This document shows positions 61,096 through 64,000 of a stretch of 64,000 nucleotides of DNA, piece after piece. The DNA is from Phoenix dactylifera (Eukaryota; Streptophyta; Magnoliopsida; Arecales; Arecaceae). Numbering within the stretch: the first letter of the stretch is position 1; each line of letters opens with the position of its first letter. The stretch is from NCBI RefSeq assembly GCF_009389715.1, contig NW_024067889.1:338751-402750 (forward strand), written 5' to 3'. Position numbers and translations under genes: made by a program. The notes under the pieces are model-generated. The model was not told where the DNA came from and ran no database searches. It worked only from the letters and a program-made list of their open reading frames with translations.

Positions 61096-63004
61096 GCAAG
61101 AGTATAAATCTTGATTTTATCAATATTATACATTATTTATATGTTCACAACGACATTGTATTTTGACAATCCGACTAAAATTAATATAAAAAGCTAGAGC
61201 AACTTAAATGAAATAAGATCTGTCTTGTGGGAACTTGATGAAGTTTAAAGGAAGTTGACCTATGGGATCCCATTAACAGACCAATTTTACTAGTCAAAAG
61301 AGTCAGTACTAGTCACGTTATGGTATTGTTAACCCTGTCTATAGGCTAGTTTCTAGGCTCAAGTTACCAAATTAAACTTTAATGGAGTCAGATACTTTGC
61401 CAAAATATGGAACTACAGATCAATAAAAGGATACATTGGTCAAGAATCATTTCAGGTAAAGCTAAGCATAAGAATAAACTTCTAGAATATTTTTTTGCAA
61501 GCAATGAATTAGTAGTTTATACCAAAACCTACTGAACAATACAGGTAATACCCTTAATCACCTGATGTACGTTTCCAACTAGCATTCTTGGCAAACCTGT
61601 TTAGCGATATATATCATGGATTTTGTAGAATCCGATCAGTGATCACAAATATTCTAACTTCATTTGTGCCATGACAGGATGGAACAAATGAGTATTTGAG
61701 ACCACCAGAGTTTTAAAAAAAGGGAAAAAAGAACTCTAGGTCAATGAGATACCTGACAGAATTGAAACATTATACAGTCCAAATTGTAAACAGGAAAAAA
61801 AATGCAATAAGCATAACCCCTTTAGTTTTTACTTACCAAAGCTTGAAATAACTTCCCTATGACAATTAAAATCATCTACTTCCAAAAAAAATTTATTTGA
61901 AGTTAGAGTCAGGACCTGCAAATGGCTTGCAACATTTTCCCTAGTCAGGCCAGAACTTCATCAATTCCTAGAATTCTCTTAGGGACAGCCTCTGTGCACA
62001 GTTGAGAAAAATCCATCAATAATGCATGAAGTACATATTGCAAGCATGCGTTTCAATGTATAATCACAGAACCAAGTTCAGTACATATGTGTGTTTGCAC
62101 ATGCATGGATTAATATTATGTACAAGATGGTTTTCAGACTCCAGCAAGATGTCTTATGATTTAAATTATATCGTAAACTAAAGAAAAAACCATGTGATCA
62201 ATGTTTCATACTTCAATGCCAAGTTGATTCATAGCACTGACAAATTGCTGATGGAGCTCCACTGACCCATACCACACGTGGCTTCTTTGATGCAGAAGGA
62301 TCCTCGTTGTCCAGTTCACCATCATCTTCATCTTCTTTAGCATCTCTTTTCTTTTTCTGAGATTTCCAAGTACCATCTGTTCCATCATTCACTGATGAAG
62401 CATACTCAGTATCATCAACAGCACGTCTAAACGATCAGATTCCTCCCATGGTACCTGAATGTTCAAGATCTCTATTTTCGTTCCATTTTTTTCTAATAAC
62501 ATGCTGCCATATGTTCTTTAACTCTTCTATGCGTACAGGCTTAATCAAATAATCACATGCCCCATGCTTTATCCCTCTCATCACAGCACTAGTTCTCCCA
62601 TCAGCGGACATCACTGCAAATTGAAAATCTAGCAGGTTATATCCTAATTGAAAAGAAACTACAAAAAAATAGTAAACAGAATATTACTCACTAATAACAG
62701 GAAGATCCATTTCAAGTCCAACAAGTTCAAGTAGCTTATATCCATCCATGTCAGGCATATGAACATCACTTATCACCACATCATAACCACCTTTCCTTTC
62801 TCTAAGAAGGGATAAAGCTTTTGTAGCCTGACAGCAAGTTGTAACTGCAAGATATTGAAAATTATCATCACTATGCTAGGCAGCTATAGACTTGCATAAG
62901 AAATTAAAGAAATGATCAAATTAGTTGATTATAAATTCAGAAAATAAGTTAAATCACCAACAGGCAATTGACATAAGATTGGAAATGCCATTGTCTAAAA
63001 AAAG

Positions 63005-63290
63005 AAATTTTTACATATATACCCTCCTAAATATATGAAATTTGTATGAATAGCCTCGTAAAATTACTATTTACTTGTATATCCTTCTTTTTTTTCTTTT
63101 TGCATATATACCCGTACCATCTAATGTCGTTAAAAATAAATAGCTTAAAACTAAAATGACTGATATACCCTTATGAGTAGATATGCAGAAAAAAGTTATA
63201 ATGGTATATACGCAAATAGCAACTTTACAAGGGTATTCATGCAATTTCTCATATTTAGAAGCGTATACATTCAAAAAATTATTAAAAAAA
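63005..63290. mobile_element. MITE, about 280 bp, long inverted repeats
   Basis: The left arm contains TACATATATACCCTCCTAAA, then 'ttgtatgaatagcctcgtaaaattac'. The right arm on the minus strand reads 'tgaatgtatacgcttctaaa', then TTGCATGAATACCCTTGTAA. The arms pair over about 70 bp. The core has 'ccatctaatgtcgtt', part of a palindromic centre. The family matches the element in MACPF intron 2. Confidence 0.72.
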
Positions 63291-63754
63291 GATCAAAACT
63301 CGGTTAGAACTTGCTAAGTTTTTATGATTCAGTTGGATCCACAGCTCAAAAAAAGATTGAGCTACATTGTCAATTTTCTTTATAAGATCATGACTCGGTC
63401 AAGTTGGAATATTAGGTGACCATTTTAGTAATCCTATTCTCCATTTGATTTTGATATAATTATCATTATTAAATCTATGACACCTATATATTCTTCATTA
63501 TTTTTAAAAGATTAAAGCATATCAAATTTAAATTCATTATAGATGTTTAGACTATTATAATTTTTTAGTGATTTGTAACTATTGAGTTGTTTTTTTTTAG
63601 GCAAGAATTTCGTAAAAGCAATATGATTCATTCTATAAGAGTTGATATTAACATGAGATCATGTGACATGATAATATTAATCTTTTTTCGTCATCTTTTT
63701 TTATTAAGAATAACAGAATTATCTTTACTGAATTTTGATCATTTTTATGGATTT

Positions 63755-63920
63755 TTTTAAATGTATACCCTCCTAAATATGTGTAATTGCATGAACACCT
63801 TTGCAAAGTTGCTATTTACATATGTATCCTTATAATTTTTTTTTACGCATCTACTATAAGGGTATTTCAGTCATTTCAAATTTAAATCATTTATTTTTTA
63901 GCGGCGTTAGATGGTATGGT
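63755..63920. mobile_element. Partial copy of the same MITE family
   Basis: It starts with 'tataccctcctaaatatg' and 'ttgcatgaacacctttgcaaagttgc', and later has 'ggcgttagatggta'. Only the left arm and centre are seen before the AT microsatellite begins. Confidence 0.68.
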
Positions 63921-63924
63921 GCAT

Positions 63925-63925
<1 letters not shown>

Positions 63926-64000
<75 letters not shown>
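63926..64000. repeat. (AT)n microsatellite at window end
   Basis: Nearly pure AT dinucleotides run to the edge of the window and probably beyond. Confidence 0.97.

Larger units (their letters stand above)
58050..62844 (-). pseudogene. Type-B response regulator (ARR-B) pseudogene, several frameshifts, exon 1 not found
   Basis: Type-B response regulators are cytokinin-signalling transcription factors with a phosphoreceiver and a GARP/Myb-like DNA-binding domain. Recognisable exons on the minus strand: 62844-62692 and 62613-62212 (receiver, linker and GARP start), 61991 to about 61,916 (GARP middle), and 59243 to about 58,050 (C-terminal half). The receiver is well kept, with [19 protein letters not shown] carrying the phosphoacceptor Asp and DYLIKPVRIEEL carrying the conserved Lys. 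Damage: an in-frame TGA at about 62,435-62,437; one extra G in KKPRVVW|SVELHQQF (about 62,272); one extra G and two lost bases in the RILELMNVPGLTRENV exon; and a frame break before GRFDFQALAASGQIPPQTLA (TGA at 59,125-59,127). The C-terminal segment including NLGFVGKGTCIPSRFAVDD is spread over several frames. The first exon is absent from the 1.1 kb shown upstream. Assembly error is possible but unlikely, because the other three genes are intact. Confidence 0.87.

Overview
The window is plant nuclear DNA. Genes are split by GT-AG introns, intergenic and intronic DNA is AT-rich, and land-plant gene families sit among copia, LINE, hAT, CACTA, SINE and MITE relics. The families and the many GTACC/GGTAC palindromic repeats suggest a monocot, perhaps a palm; that placement is inference. 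There are no operons, CRISPR arrays or other prokaryotic features.

Layout. 1-2,400: intergenic, with a ~476-bp direct duplication. 2,638-10,976 (+): a complete eight-exon MACPF gene of the CAD1/NSL1 family (596 aa), whose large introns carry duplications and a long-terminal-inverted-repeat element. 11,486-11,862: a Tourist-like MITE with a TTA target duplication. 12.1-17.2 kb: a nest of dead transposons, namely a minus-strand copia relic, plus-strand LINE tails inserted into it, and a 1.56-kb hAT-like element inside the LINE-like DNA. 17.5-19.06 kb: a CACTA-type non-autonomous element. 20,985-23,100 (-): a complete four-exon TBL/PMR5 acyltransferase-like gene (468 aa), with a probable 5' leader exon near 27.1 kb. 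28.3-28.95 kb: duplicated, triplet-rich low-complexity DNA. 30,239-31,921: a probable solo LTR. 33,835-43,603 (-): a complete four-coding-exon RDR1 gene (1,131 aa) with a tRNA-derived SINE in its second coding intron. 47.7-48.7 kb: a tandem duplication and a second MITE. 50.7-52.2 kb: two weak exon-like stretches. 54.5-57.4 kb: microsatellites and GTACC-rich repeats. 58,050-62,844 (-): a type-B response regulator pseudogene with several frameshifts. 63.0 kb to the end: MITE copies and an AT microsatellite.

The genes have unrelated jobs: immune or cell-death control (MACPF), wall polysaccharide acetylation (TBL), small-RNA amplification and virus defence (RDR1), and cytokinin signalling (the pseudogene). 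Nothing suggests that they act as one system. I found no convincing new biological system. The best leads are the nested transposons, the clean SINE, the long-TIR element family and the broken response regulator. All coordinates and splice sites were read by eye.
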